NCBI GenBank assembly: GCA_003254925.1
Contig: QANZ01050724.1
Coordinates: 52,841-116,840 of the forward strand
DNA length: 64,000 nt
Direction of reading: 5' to 3'
Source: Chamaecrista fasciculata
Lineage: Eukaryota; Streptophyta; Magnoliopsida; Fabales; Fabaceae
Below are positions 1-12,700 of this stretch, one piece after another. Positions within the stretch are counted from its first letter, which is position 1. Every line of letters begins with the position of its first letter. The notes beneath the pieces are model-generated. The model did not search any database. It saw only the letters and a program-made list of their open reading frames with translations, and was not told the DNA's origin. The translations under genes and the position numbers were made by a program.

Positions 1-440
1 ACTTGGATTTGGATTGACCCCTAACCCTCAATCCAAAATTTTCTCATCCTCACAATTTCTAATACCATATCACACTTCCCAATATCATCTCATCTCAATA
101 TTATTTCAATCAAAACGCAATCAAACACCTATCATCTCATCTCATTATCTCCATCTCATCTCATTATTTCCTACCATTTCTACCCCTATACAAATTACAA
201 AAATCCATCAACTTATTTCTACCAACCACAATCATTACATACCCTTTTATATAATTTCACACCCTATTTAACATCATTATCACTAAAATCACCCAAACAC
301 CAATACATCATCTCATCTCATCCAATTAAAAAAATAATCTCATCCCATCCATTTAGATGAGATTGGATTAAAATTAACTGACTCCCAAACAGACCCTTAA
401 ATGGATGGGATTAAAATTAACTGACTCCCAAACAGACCCT
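1..440 (-). repeat. MITE-like element, copy 1 (reverse orientation)
   Basis: On the minus strand this stretch begins at position 440 with agggtctgtttggga and runs into short repeated gatgagat-type motifs. Its middle matches the element at 33650-34030 read forward: both share a block made of gtgaaattat, aagggtatgtaat, attgtggt and ggtagaaat in the same order. A 33-bp direct repeat occupies 365-397 and 408-440. No open frame here resembles a protein. It probably lies in the intron upstream of the first visible transporter exon, and its left limit may be outside the window. Confidence 0.6.
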
Positions 441-617
441 AAGTCATTTGAGCTAAAAATTTGGACCTGACCTTTTTAGAGAAGTGGTGCATTCTTTATA
501 CTTTAAAAGAGAGATAGGAAAAGATAAAGAGAGAAAGTGTGGATTTATCTCTACATTTCTTCTTTTTACCTCTTCTTATTTCTTTCTAAAATATAGAAAA
601 TGCACTAGTTTATTTAA

Positions 618-894
618 GGTTTGTTTAGTGATTAGGATGGAGAGGAGAAAAAAAGGTCAGAGTAGAAGGGAAAGGGAAGAAAATGATAATTCTTTATTCT
701 CATTTTTCTTGTTGGGATCAAAATACTTCTTTGAAAATATTTTGAATTTGCAAAGAAAGAAAAGAATAACAAATTAATTCTTAACCTTTCATTACCTTTT
801 AATCTAATTTTCAATGTTTCAAATAAAGATAAGATCCCTCAATTTTCTGTTTTCCCCTTCCTTTCTCTTCTATAAATCTTAATCTAAACATACC
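618..894. repeat. Candidate small inverted-repeat element
   Basis: The left end reads ggtttgttta and the right end is the near-complement taaacatacc; similarity continues imperfectly inward as purine-rich gagagga-type sequence against its complement. No clear target-site duplication is visible. It would be a non-autonomous DNA transposon inside the presumed transporter intron. Confidence 0.4.
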
Positions 895-1052
895 CTCACA
901 GTAAACTTTCTGAAACTTATTGTTCTGTGTTTTTACTTTGTTTTTATTCTCTTGTTAGCATAGTGAACTATACCATGAAATATGAATTAATAAATACAAG
1001 AGTTGTTCATAATTGTGTGCTTACAAGACTCATTGATATATATGTATTTCAG

Positions 1053-2876
1053 GGACTTGCATCATTGACTTCGACAGCAGTATCAACATCAAACCCTGAT
1101 GGAAACAGAGCAATTCAATCTTCATTCCTTTCTTGGTCTCTCTATTTGATCTCACTAGCCCAAGGCTTATACAACCCATCTCTTCAAGCCTTTGGAGCAG
1201 ACCAACTTGATGATGATGAAGATTTGCCTTGTAGCCAAGACGAAAAAAGATCCAACAAGAAGACCGTGTTCTTCAAATGGTGGTATTTTGGAATTTGCAC
1301 TGGGAGCCTTTTGGGTACCATAATCATGTCCTACATTCAAGATACCTTTGGATGGGTTTTGGGTTTTGAGATCCCTGCTTTTGCTATGGCTTTGTCTATA
1401 TTGATCTTTTCATGGGGAAGCAACATCTATATATACAAAGATGGTGACTCTAAAGCAAGATACACCCTCTTCAATATAATCAAATCTATCAAAACATTTG
1501 CCTTCAAGTGCTTTTCCCGTTGTGAGATTTCCTTGCCAAAAGATCAGTCTGAATTGAATGAGATGGAGTAAGTAAGCCCTCACTTGAAGGTTAAATGTTT
1601 ATACTTTATATACGACTGATTGAGTAGGCTCTTGAAAGAAGTATTTTTTTTTTGCCGAAATCTTGAAAGAAGTATTTGACTTATAGAATTTTGGATAAAT
1701 TAACATTTTAAATAAACCACATGTTTTATGTTTGAGTATATAAAAAAATAAAGTACTCTCGAAAAAAAATTTTAGAGGGACCAATTTGAGAAAAAAATAA
1801 TATGGGACGTATCCAACTAAAATTTTAGCCCGTACATATGTTAGAACAAGCTTCTACAATTGATTTTTCGAGAAGTCAGAAATTTTGTCTAATGAAAAGA
1901 TATACATTTTTGGTTTTCCTCCAATACTATCTCCTTTTTTTTCTTAATTTCAACTCTAGTACTTTTTTAACACAAGAAAAAAAAAAAAACTGATTGTAAT
2001 ACAAATATTGCTTTCTTGTGATACAGGCTTCAAGAAAATCCTCTCTGCCATGAAAACCTGGAGAGTCTAAAGGAGCTAAATGAGAATAATCCTAAAGGCA
2101 ACAAGGACCTGATTGCAAACTCCAAAGTTGTCCTGAGGCTCCTCCCCATATGGACAATGCTGCTTATGTTCGCGGTGATTTTCCAACAACCTCTGACATT
2201 TTTCACGAAACAAGGCATCACAATGAAGAGAAACATCGGAGAAAACTTCATCATTCCACCAGCCACACTCCAAAGTGCCATCACACTTTCCATAATACTA
2301 CTTATGCCTCTTTATGACAAGATTTTCATACCCATTGCCCAAATAATCACTCGTAATGACAAAGGCATAAGCGTGACTCAAAGGATGGGAATAGGAATGG
2401 TTCTATCAATCATAGCCATGGTGATTGCAGCCTTGGTTGAAATGAAAAGGCTTAAAATTGGGAGGGAAATGATGGGAAGGAGTACTGAAGGAAAATCACA
2501 CTTTGAAACTGTGGATTTGAGCATTTTCTGGCTTTTACCACAGTACATTCTTTTGGGGATCTCGGATATTTTTACTGTGATTGGGATGCAGGAGTTTTTT
2601 TACAGTGAGGTCCCTAAGAATATGAAGACTTTGGGGATTGCCTTGTGTACGAGTGTTTTTGGAGTGGGAAGCTTTTTGAGTGCCTTACTAATCAGTCTAG
2701 TGGAAGTATTTACGAGTTCAGAGGGAAGATGTGGTTGGTTCTGTGATGATATGAATGAGGCTCGTCTTGATAAGTACTATTGGCTACTCGCTATGTTGAG
2801 TACTCTGAGCTTGTTTTTGTATTTATTGTTTTGTAAATATTACCAAAACAGGAGTGACTCAGGTAATAAAAATTGA
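1053..2876 (+). CDS. NRT1/PTR family (NPF5-like) transporter, 5' part outside window
   Basis: This is the C-terminal 454 residues of a proton-coupled transporter of the NRT1/PTR (NPF) family, plasma-membrane or tonoplast proteins that carry nitrate, peptides or hormones. Two exons are visible: 1053-1567, with acceptor tatttcag, and 2027-2876, joined through a 459-bp GT-AG intron. The joined frame is open. The first exon starts in phase 0 at [10 protein letters not shown], where NPF5 proteins have the third exon after transmembrane helices 1-3. Family landmarks seen are [35 protein letters not shown], the long charged central loop, and [20 protein letters not shown] near the end. Family members have about 560-600 residues, so roughly 100 N-terminal residues, including the ExxER proton-coupling motif, lie upstream. 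Bases 1-1052 hold only repeats and no exon, so they are probably intron. The alternative is a 5'-truncated pseudogene. Substrate cannot be inferred. Confidence 0.88.
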
Positions 2877-3494
2877 CTTTTTTTCTTATGGGAACTATAT
2901 TTTGCTCCTATGAGTTATCACCTTATTTCATTTTTCCCCTTAGACTTTCAAATTGAGTTGGAGCCTAGAGGCTCAAGGTTAGAGGTAATTATAAAGAGAT
3001 ATATGATTAATTTTGCTTGTTTAATTGTGAAATAAGTGACTCACTTCTTATGTTTGATTTGATCTTATTTGTTAATGACTTTAATTGAATAGAGAAGTAT
3101 TCATGCCAAAATAACTCGTAGTTTTGGACTCTATTCAAACTTAATTAAAATGAGAGAAATATGATCATATTTAATAATTTTGGTTTTTAAGGTCAAATTG
3201 AATCACTATGAAAATATATAGGACTAATTTGAATATTCTGAAAGATAAATGATCCAACATGAACTTTGAAACAAAGATATAAGACAAATTTGAATGCTTG
3301 ACTTTTTTTTCACATTTTTAATAGATATGCCTTATGAAAGTGAGTAAGCCCATCTTTAATTAATGAAGTAGATATGTTTAGTTGGTTACACTTGCTGGCT
3401 CCCACTGTATTCCCAATTTCCGTGTCTTAGCACTTGTATAGATTGAGAAGACAATAGTGGGATTGGGACATCACATTCACATCCTTCGATTTTC
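2877..3494. other. Intergenic, no gene seen
   Basis: This is the AT-rich 3' flank of the transporter and the promoter side of the next gene. A decayed fragment with runs such as ggactaatttgaat and gacaaatttgaatg, typical of the small elements in this window, lies around 3180-3300. No exon is recognised. Confidence 0.5.
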
Positions 3495-3504
3495 TCTATA
3501 AATT
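3495..3504 (+). promoter_or_regulatory. Possible TATA box of the small zinc-finger gene
   Basis: The sequence tctataaatt lies about 50 bp before the ATG at 3549, the expected distance for a gene with a short 5' leader. This is an inference from motif and position only. Confidence 0.45.
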
Positions 3505-3548
3505 ATCTCATTCTGCTTCCTCAATTGAAGAAATCAAAGAAAGAAGCC

Positions 3549-4293
3549 ATGGGTGGAGGGAATGGTCAGAAGTCCAAGATGGCTCGTGAGAAGAATATGG
3601 AAAAACAAAAATCTGCCAAAGGCATATATGCACCACCATCCAAAAAGCATTCATTTTACTTAGATTGGAGACCATTTCTCAGCAACTATCTACAATTCAT
3701 TCTGATCTATCATTTTCTGCTTGATCTCTGTCTGTGAATTCATTATTAGCTAACAAAAGTTCTGATCTTTTCTTTCAGGAAGTCAGCTTGAGTCGAACAA
3801 AAAAGCCTTGACCATCCAGGTACTCATGTTGTTCTGCTTCTTCCTCTTTTGCTTTTCTAAGGCAGCAAGTTTTGACAAATATTTTTCTTCTTTGTGGACT
3901 GGACTACATGGCCAAGTCTTTTTATTTATTTATTTTTTCTTCTCAAGTATATAAGCAGAAAGGATTGAGAAGTAATGGCCTCTCTGTTTGGGTGGATCAT
4001 TTGTTGTTGCATATGTTGATCTAGCTAACACCATTTATTGGTTGGTATTCCAATAGTTATTTAATCAAAAGTTACTGCAAACATATATATATATAGGATG
4101 TTTTCATCATTTAATCATTTAATTTGGCGCCTCAAACTTGTTGATCTGACAAATGAGTTTATGTGAATTGAAGTGCAAGGTTTGCATGCAAACATTCATT
4201 TGCACCACTTCAGAAGTGAAGTGCAGGGAACACGCAGAGGCCAAACACCCCAAATCTGATCTCTTCACATGTTTTCCACATCTTAAGAAATGA
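3549..4293 (+). CDS. SERF/ZNF706-like small zinc-finger protein (At2g23090 type)
   Basis: This is a three-exon gene for a 77-residue protein: 3549-3621, 3779-3819 and 4174-4293. It starts MGGGNGQKSKMAREKNMEKQ, the lysine-rich 4F5/SERF segment. It ends in a C2H2-like zinc finger with CKVCMQTF, CREHAEAKHP and CFPHLKK. Length and order match the plant family represented by Arabidopsis At2g23090 and animal ZNF706. SERF-type proteins bind nucleic acids and can modulate aggregation of amyloid-prone proteins; the plant role is poorly known. The first intron (3622-3778) begins with GC instead of GT (AAAG followed by gcatat) and ends tttcag. The frame is kept only with this GC-AG intron, because no GT occurs near. 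The second intron is GT-AG. The start is the only ATG giving the conserved MGGGN N-terminus. Confidence 0.9.
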
Positions 4294-6472
4294 ACATGAT
4301 TCACTGGGAATATTGTTATATATATATATATATATACACTGTTGTAATCCTTCCAGATAAACTCAAGGTTTGCATATATATATATATATGGTGTAACTAA
4401 ATCTGAACCATATTATTGTAATATTTTCAGTAAATTATGAGTTCACCCTTACATATCCCATTTCTAAATTCAGCCACCAGGGAAGCATCAATAGAATGCT
4501 AACTACAGATGGTGAATTTATTTTTCTCTGCTTTGTTAGTGATTAGTCCATTTATTTGACAATTTGATTTGTCGTTTCCTACTATTGTCTTGACAATAGT
4601 GTAGGTTGGTTTCCACACTATCACCAAATATTTAAGTGTTGTTTATCATCAGGCTAAACGTTATGACAGTTAATCATGTTAATCTGAGTATCATCATATT
4701 CTGATAAAGAAAAAGAAAGAAGATTGCCCAATTGTTGCTTTTTTTATTGGCCTGACCCAATAGTTGCTAATAATATGTAGGATATTTTAGAATTTGAAAA
4801 ATTCTATTTTAGATTTATTAGTTTGGAATTTTTTTTTTGGCTTCTGAATAACAACTTAACTAACTCCGTACTTGATAGAAAAAATGATTTCATTCCTTTT
4901 AACATAAAAGTGCAAAAAATTAATTCCATAATCATAGCTAATGAGTCATACAATACGACTAACATAATCATAATTTTTTTCCGCATTGAGGTATAGCTTC
5001 TTTCTTTTTTTTTTTTTGGCCTGAGTATAGCTTCTTTCTTTGTTTTACTTATTCTTTGTGCTTCCTTTTACTACACCTATATATATATACTCCTGCTTCT
5101 ACTAATGCTTCTACTAGGAAAGTAGGAATTTATTCTTAATGTATTAGCAACGTCATTCCAAATCCTAGTTTTATGCTTAATGTAGTATTATTAGTACACT
5201 CTTTAAAATCTGCACCAGCTGATGCCATTCTTGAATTAAATAATTTGTAGCCTATTGGCAAAAAAATAAATAAATAAACTTGTAGCCTAGCTCTTAATTA
5301 ATGAGTAAGCTAGCATTGATGCAATTTTCAATTACTTGGCTATAACGTTCAGTATGGTTGTCTACCATTTGAGCTGGCTTTCACCATCGTTGAAGTATTT
5401 CTTGCCAGGTTTCCCTTTAAATCTTTCCTCTAACAAAATACTTTGGTTACTTGTAAGAGGAAAGCAAATCTAAATTTTTAGTTCACCAAGATTTAATCAA
5501 CCAAGAAAACAAACTAACAGAAATATAAACCACAACCACCCCCATATGGATACTAAATAAAATTAAATCAGAAAACAAATCTTAATTTTTATAAAGAAAA
5601 ATTTTGTTAAAAAAAATTAATGATAAAATATCTCTATTTTGTGACTAAGAAGGAAGAAGTTTTTTTTTCTCTTGATCAATTTATTTATTATGACACGTAT
5701 GAAAGAGAAATTATCAATTTCAAGCTCTCAGCTGTTCAAGTAAGAGATAAAACATAAACCAAAACAGAATCACAATTAGGACAATAGTGAAAAAAATTAA
5801 AAACTAAAATAGAACGAAAAATAGTTTAGGGTTCAAAACAGAATTTACCCTATAATTTCAGAACTAAAATAAAATGATGAGCTTAATTTTATTGTATTTA
5901 TAATTTCCAAAAAGAATTGAAGTGATTCCTAAAATAAGTCTTGAATTGAGAGGTCAAGAATTTAATGTAAGAACGTGAGGTAGGCCTTAATAATATGAAA
6001 CAAAAAAACTGAAAGATGATGGCACCTTAGTAACAATCACATGGTCGAACGAGGAAGAAAAACTACAAAGTGACCACCAATAATTAATGAATTTCATGCA
6101 CTTAATTTCACCAAGTGGCAAATAGCAACGAATTTTGTTTTCTTTTATCTCAGTTTTTTTTTAGAAAGTGGTCCCTTTAGATTTTAGAGGAGCAAGAAAC
6201 CCAGAAGAAGGCGCACGTAATCCTTTTTCCTGAGTTAGCTCCTGCATATCACTGTCAAACGTAAAATGTTTCATCTATATATCCCTTTTTCTTTTATTAA
6301 TATTGTTTCATCATCATTATTTTTCCAAATTTGATGGTTGGTTCATATATATTAATTATAATTTATAATAACGATTAGACTTGGAATTTTTTTCAGAGTG
6401 GTTGCAGATTTAACATTGTAAAGGAAAAGGGTGGTCAACGTGTGATTTTTGATTTTTGTGAATGAGTCCTCA
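4294..6472. other. Long AT-rich intergenic region
   Basis: No gene is seen in about 2.2 kb. It contains dinucleotide AT microsatellites at about 4317-4335 and 4374-4389. Around 5590-5880 a decayed small element carries ttatttattatgacacgtatgaaa and aaaatag-type runs, related to the elements at 31776-32250 and 60494-61006. The last part is presumably the promoter of the next small gene. Confidence 0.5.
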
Positions 6473-8002
6473 ATGATGGAGTTGTGCGAGAAGATGATGA
6501 ATCCCTTTCGAAAGGTTTATTCTGGCTTTACCACTCGCTTTGGCATTCGCAAATCCGGTTAAGTTTTTAGACATTCAATTCTCTTTAATTTAGCAATGTT
6601 TGTTTGTTTATTTTTATATATCTCTTGCCAATTAAGAACATTTTTAATTTGCTCTGCTACTTGGTGATGATGAAGCTGTGTTGGCAGTGGCATATATGCA
6701 ACTGCCTTCTTTTTTGTCTTAACTCCTAATTAAGGGGGTGTTCAATTTAGGAGTAAAAATATAAATTGATTTTCAAAATATTTACAAGCTAACAACTCAA
6801 TCCTTAAAAAGTTCAATTTATACTCTTCAATCTATGAAAGTTAAGGAATGTCTTAGTCCTTTTGTTCTTCTAAGGACTAAAAGTTAATATTTTTTGGTCT
6901 CTACAAGTTAGTGCTTTTAAGCTTAATAGATTAAACGGTATTGTTTTCACAACTTTTAAAAACTAAAGTGCCTGAACTAAACTTTTATGAATTAAATTGT
7001 CAACTCTTATATCTTTTGAGAGTTAAATTGTATATTTACTCGTGAATTTATTGGTGCTTCTATTTTTTGGTTATAATGAGGGAAATTGAAAATTATGAGA
7101 AAACTAATCATTTGATCCCTATAGTTTGTCTTAATTTTGAATTTAGTCCTTATAGTTTATTTTTTAAAAAAATTGGTCCCTATATATATATTATATATCT
7201 TTAATCTATTATAATACTATTAAATTGTTGCTGAGTAAGTTAATTAATGTTAATGTGTAAATATGAGTTGGATTATATTTATTATATAGTTATCATCCAT
7301 GTGTCAACTGAGACTCACGTGATCACCAACTACTTTCAACCTCTTCTTTCAATAACATACACTCTGTTCATAAAAAATTAAATACACTTTTTTTTTGTTA
7401 AAAAAAATAAAGAAGAAAACTCTGGCTTCAATATTGATTTCCTCATATATGGATGACCACTCTCTACTCATTGAGCTCAGGTCTGAATTTGGCATGTCAA
7501 AAATTGATTACAGCTAGAGTTCCTTAATCCAGTCTCATAAACTGAAATCTATGTTGAAACTTGTAACTTTTCATATTTGACCTACAAATTGTGAGCAACA
7601 ATTAGCAGCTTATTAGCCAGCAACATTTTAATAGTGTTATAAGTCAAGAAAATAAGTACGAAATATTTCTAGGGACCAATTTAAAAACAATTAAATTACA
7701 GGGACCAAATTGAAAATTGAGAAAAATTATAGGGACCAAATGACTAATTTTCCTGAAGAATATTGATATAAAAGAGGGTTGTTGATATATGTGCAGGATT
7801 ACTAAAGTTGAAACGAGATGTAAGGTCTTGTGAATATAAGGATATACAAGTAATGTGGGATATGTTGAAGAACAAAAGTAGTACTGAATCAGAGAATGAG
7901 GAAACTCCTATAAGAAGCAAGAAACCCAAAAACAGGAAGAAGATGTTCAAGTGGCCTAGGTCTACTTCTACTTCACGACCTAATTGCTACTCTAGTACTT
8001 GA
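6473..8002 (+). CDS. Small basic plant protein, function unknown
   Basis: This two-exon gene encodes 96 residues: 6473-6557 and 7797-8002, with donor ccg/gttaag and acceptor gtgcag/ga. The N-terminus is MMELCEKMMNPFRKVYSGFT, followed across the splice by GIRKSGLLKLKRDVRSCEYK and IQVMWDML. It ends in a Lys/Arg/Ser-rich tail containing SKKPKNRKKMFKWPRSTSTS. I see no signal peptide, membrane helix or known catalytic motif. The compact body with a basic tail suggests a small regulatory or nucleic-acid-associated protein, but I do not recognise the family with certainty. Two adjacent ATGs open the frame; the first is used here. The 1239-bp intron carries an inverted-repeat element (7098-7752). Support is the clean splice joining two coding-like segments; expression is unknown. 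Confidence 0.65.
7098..7752. repeat. Inverted-repeat element within an intron
   Basis: The left end (gagaaaactaatcatttgat, then ccctatag) is mirrored by the right end (ctatagg-like, gaccaaatgactaattttc). Both arms continue with repeated ggtccctata / tatagggacc units. It is a non-autonomous DNA element of the type that recurs through the window, here inside the intron of the small basic protein gene. Confidence 0.65.
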
Positions 8003-8506
8003 TAATCATGCTGCCACCTGAGTTTTTTACTCTAGATCGTGCTTTTTTGAGTTTTGAAATCAAAGTATATATATGTATGGAATTGGTATAATTATCAATT
8101 ATTAGGTACTGATAATTATTGAGATGGTTCCATGTATCTATATATCACACATGGCTTCCTCTATATATCAGCTCAAAACATTTGTAAATATGAGCAGCCT
8201 CCACTCCATTTTTTTCCTCATGACCAAATTTGATATATATATATATATATATTATATTATATGAAACATAATGGTATTTGTAGTACATTATGTTCTTCAT
8301 CATCTTGGGTATGTGCTTGGTACAATCCCACATTCATTAGAATTTAGAAACCCACGACTCTTGTTAGTTGTTACCCATCGAAGAATCTTTATAGGCTAAG
8401 TGGAGAGATTTCTGTAACAGCCCCAATTGATCATTTGCCTTCATCGAAATAAACTGAAGTGCAACACGACATAATCTATGTTTCGTTTCATTTTTAGTCA
8501 TTTTCC
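8003..8506. other. 3' flank with AT microsatellite and duplicated block
   Basis: An AT-dinucleotide run lies near 8231-8252. From about 8412 to 8505 there is a block (ttgatcatttgccttcat and following) repeated at 9427-9510 downstream of CHX copy 1 and, more weakly, at 18190-18250. It is therefore likely 3' flank of an eroded CHX copy. No intact gene is present. Confidence 0.5.
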
Positions 8507-8552
8507 TCTCCCAGAACACCCAATTCATCAAACTCACACCATAAGTCCTAAA
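8507..8552 (-). pseudogene. Fragment of a third CHX antiporter copy
   Basis: The minus strand contains tggtgtgagtttgatgaatt followed by gggtgtt. It corresponds to the segment encoding DWCEFDELGVVG near the C-terminus of CHX copy 1 (about 9875-9920). A few bases are missing just upstream, so the frame is broken. With the duplicated 3' flank at 8412-8505 and 9427-9510 this indicates the last remains of another tandem CHX gene. Confidence 0.55.
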
Positions 8553-8559
8553 TCTAAAT

Positions 8560-9798
8560 TCTCCTGTTTAATAATTTGGAAGTGAAGAGAATAAATTGTT
8601 GCCATTGGGCTTTTGTTGGCCAAAAAAAAAAAGGAATACATAATTGATAGAATTGTCAAATTGGGTCAATTTGACCCTATATATGGGTTGGCTTTAGCGA
8701 AATAACTAAAAATGAGTTAGGTGAAACGATTCAAGAACTCATGAACCCAACTCATTTTCTATGGCATGGTAAGTTGACCCGCCAATTCGAGAAGTTACTA
8801 TCATTCCTTGTTTTTTCTGTGTTTAAAGAAGTCCTTATAACTAACTATATTGAAAATATCAGGCCAAAAAATAATAATAATAACTACTATATAGAAAATA
8901 AGATATATATATATATATATGACATATACTTTACTAAAAGGATGATAAAAGAAGCGAATAATATATTTGAAACAGAAAGTTCAACAATAAATTCAAAGAA
9001 AATTAATTTACATTGTGACAAAAAAACCTAACAATAATTCATCTTTGTACTTTAATTGGTCATACATGCGCTTTGATGACCATGCGTATGTTTAAAGCAT
9101 CAATATAAATAAACTAGACCACACATTTTTTATCTCAAATATTTTGTTTTGGTCTCATATATTTTTTTTCTACACTTTTAGTCTCATACCTTTTAGTCAA
9201 GTGCGTAATTGGTCCAAATCTACAACCTAACTAAAAGATATGGATCCAAATCTGCAATCTGACAAATTAAGATATATGAGACCAAATTGAGACCTGAATA
9301 AAATATATGAGACCAAAAGTGCATCAAAAAAATATATGAAACCAAATTAAAATATGAGAAAAAGATATGAAATCAAAAGTGTATTTTGACCAACAAATTA
9401 ATCATTACAATTTACAATCATCCCCCTTGATCATTTGCCTTCATTAAAACAAACTAAACTACATCACAACATTGTCTATCTTCCTATGTTTCTTTCATTG
9501 ACCGGTTCACTCTTAGAGAAAATTTACATTTTAGTTCTGAAAAATATCTCAAAAACAACGATTTAGTCCCTATATATTAGAAATATACTTTTTGATCCTT
9601 CAATTTTTTTCAAATATAAACTATTTAGTCTCCACATATAACATTTGAGAAACTAATTAGTTCAAATTTGTAAAAAAAAAATGTACAGACCAAATATGTA
9701 TTTTCAATATTCTTGGACTAAATTGCAGTTTTCAAACAAAGTCAGAATCTCAAAATTATGTTTTGTTTACTCTTGGTTTATCCCCTTCTCCACCAAAA
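8560..9798. other. Gene-free region with repeat debris
   Basis: It holds an AT microsatellite (about 8905-8921), a MITE at about 9118-9392, a copy of the CHX 3'-flank block (9427-9510) and decayed tttagtccctatatatt-type runs at 9530-9730. No coding exon is recognised. Confidence 0.5.
9118..9392. repeat. MITE of the 'ttttggtctcata' family
   Basis: The left side carries ttttggtctcatatattt and agtctcatacc. The right side carries the complement type (gatatgagaccaa, aatcaaaagtgtattttgac). The same family is seen at 14306-14732 and 59767-60151. It has no coding capacity. Confidence 0.55.
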
Positions 9799-12700
9799 CT
9801 ACTTGAACACTTGTTGTTGCTGCACCACCAAAATAGATGCTCTGCTTTCAAAATCTGCAGATGCAAGCAAGTCTCCCACAACACCCAACTCATCAAATTC
9901 ACACCAATCCTTAAGACCCGAAGTTATGCTGCTTTCCACATCATGCCTCCTCCCAACTATAAAGAAATCATGATCAACCACTATATTCCGAAGAATAGAA
10001 GCAATATCTGATGCCCCATCTGCTGAAATCTTCTGGTATTTCACACGCGTCCCATATTGAGCCTCCATTACATCCTTCAGCACTACATTATCAAGCAACT
10101 TCTCCAATGTTGACATAGATTGATTGTCCGTCTCAGGAAGATGGTAAACCACTAGCCTCACGTTAGGATTTGTACATGCTCTTTTTGCTAGGCACAATGC
10201 TTCTCTATCATCTTTGCCACCAAAGAAGATCACAGCTAAGTTCAAGGTTGCATGTGGTTCAGTTTGAAGTGAAGATCTATTCACAAGGATCCCTACAGAG
10301 CAAGGAGCCCTTTCAAGTACCCTGCAATTTAGAAACCTTATGTTTTTGTCTTCTGACTCAATGATGCCATCAATTGACCATCTTCTGTGAAATGGGAGTA
10401 TCACAATGGAAGCAAGCTTGTCTAGTGCTAAGTAACACACGTCTTCGTGCATTAGGTTTAGTGGAGATATGGCTGTATATGTGTGAGTTGATGCAGCTCC
10501 TGGGGCTTTTCCATGTTCATAATTTTGAAAAGACATGAACACATTCTCAGAGTATGAGTTTTGAAGGTCAAAATCTGCTCCTCTTTGAAGATGATGAGAG
10601 ATGAATATGGGTGAAGTACGACCAACAAGCTCCATTAGATGCAAGGCATCCACAACAATTGGATGATCTGGTATGGGATTGCAGATATCGAGGAATTGAG
10701 TGATGCCAGAGATGTGGTATTGTTTGTGGATGCATACAAGTAAGCGAAGATCAGCATTGGGTTTCAAGTTCATGATGTTTCTTTTCTGAAAGCCAGCGTA
10801 TTTTCTTGTGGGGTCATACAAACGTGTAACTGAGATTTGAACAATGGTTGCTACCATCATCACACTGATCATCATCACTCCATAGGTTTGGGCATGAATT
10901 TGCTGCACAAAATAAACAAGATCATCCATGAAACAGTACTTTTCATTGATTGTGAGAAAAAAATAAGGAGGAAAAATGGATTTGATAAATTAAGTACCTT
11001 TCTGTCATATATGGAATTGTACATGCCAACTTCCACCACGCCTTTACAATTCATGATTAGGGCAAGAGCTAAAGCATCATGAAAGGGCATCTTGCAATAG
11101 AGCGAAGGTGTCATGCAAGCAATTATTTTGACAGCATGGATTGCCATCACACATGATCCAATGACCACAAACGATGTAAACGTATGTGGTAAAGAAAGAT
11201 CAGCCTTCATCACACAAGTAGTCACAAAAATAGGCATAAGAAACGACTTTCCCAACAAGTCAAGTTGATTAACCAAAGTAGATCCCAAAGGGGGTCCTGC
11301 AGGCACTGACAACCCCAATATGAAAGCTCCCAAAGTAAATGACTGACTTGATTGTGCTGCAAGCCAACTTATAGCAAAAACCATCCCAACAACGTTATAA
11401 ATGTAAACTTGCTTCACAGGTCTTCCTTCTGGTGTGTGTCTCACAATCCAAATAAAGGCTGGACGACAAACTAAAGGAACAAATATGATGAAGAAAAACA
11501 AGTACACACAGTTTTCAGCGATGACGCTTTTGTTTCCTTTAGCAGTTATAAGAGCTGTAGCAATACTTGTAAAGCTTGAGCTCAGAAGATCACTCACCAA
11601 AGCAGAGGATAATGCAAGCCTTCCAAGCTCTGAGTTTAAGATTTGGAGCTCATTGAGGAAGGCAGCAACGACAGAAAATGAGGTTATGCTATGAGAAATG
11701 AAGACAACAGGGAGATTATTATATTGGTTTCCTAGCATATGAAAAAACGAGTCCTTAAAAAAGGTGATTAAAGCGAATCCAATGGCTATTGGTATGAACA
11801 ATCCTATGAGGCCAATGACCCATGATTTCTTTCCTGTTCTATATATTATTGTGTAATCCATTTGGACTCCGAACAGGAAGATGAACAATGTGTAGCCAAG
11901 TGACGATATTGTGGAAAGCACGTCTGGACTGCCATAAGGAAACAACAATTTCTTCGCCTTGTCTAGTGGCTTAAAATGAATTGATGGTCCTAGAAGTATG
12001 CCAGCCTGCAAATTCAACCAGAGGCAAATTGATTTTCTTATGCTTTTGGTTTAATTTTAGTCAATAGGTGCTTCTAATATAACTTTTTCCTTTTTCCTTT
12101 TAGTTATACATTGCATCATACATAATGTAAAAAGTTAAAATGCACAAAATTTATTGTCTTCTTAAGATCTAAGTTTTATATTATGTGTAAAAATTTGCTT
12201 TTTAATTTTAGCTATTCTCAGATACAATAATAGTTAATTTTGAAGTTTAGTCCATTCTAGCAACAATAAAAAAAACTTAGAAGAAATGATATTTTTAATG
12301 AAAAAGACTAAAATGCATAAAATTCTCTTACATATGTCTTTATGTTATGTAAAAGATCATTCAATTTCTTTTTTATTTTGTTCTAAAAAAATTATTTTGT
12401 TAAGATTTTCATTAAAAAAAAGCTGCTATTGGATGCAATAATAACTAATTTAAGTTTTAATCCATCCTTAACATAACAATAATCCTAAAATAAATAAAAA
12501 ATTGATATATTTTTTTTAAAAAAAAAAGATCTTTTGCAGAAATTCAATAGTTTAACATTTTCCCACTTTTCAAAATTCCAGAATTCTATGCCAAACAACT
12601 AAAGTTAAAAGAAATTCTGTACATTTTAACCTGACCCAAACAATGGGAGAAGGAACTAACCATCATTTGTGAGAAGAAGACAGGAAATCCGAGACGTTTG

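Noticed and set aside
14..271. 85-residue open frame at the left edge
   Set aside because: It is low-complexity (ctcatctc-type repeats) inside a MITE-like element, with no conserved motif.
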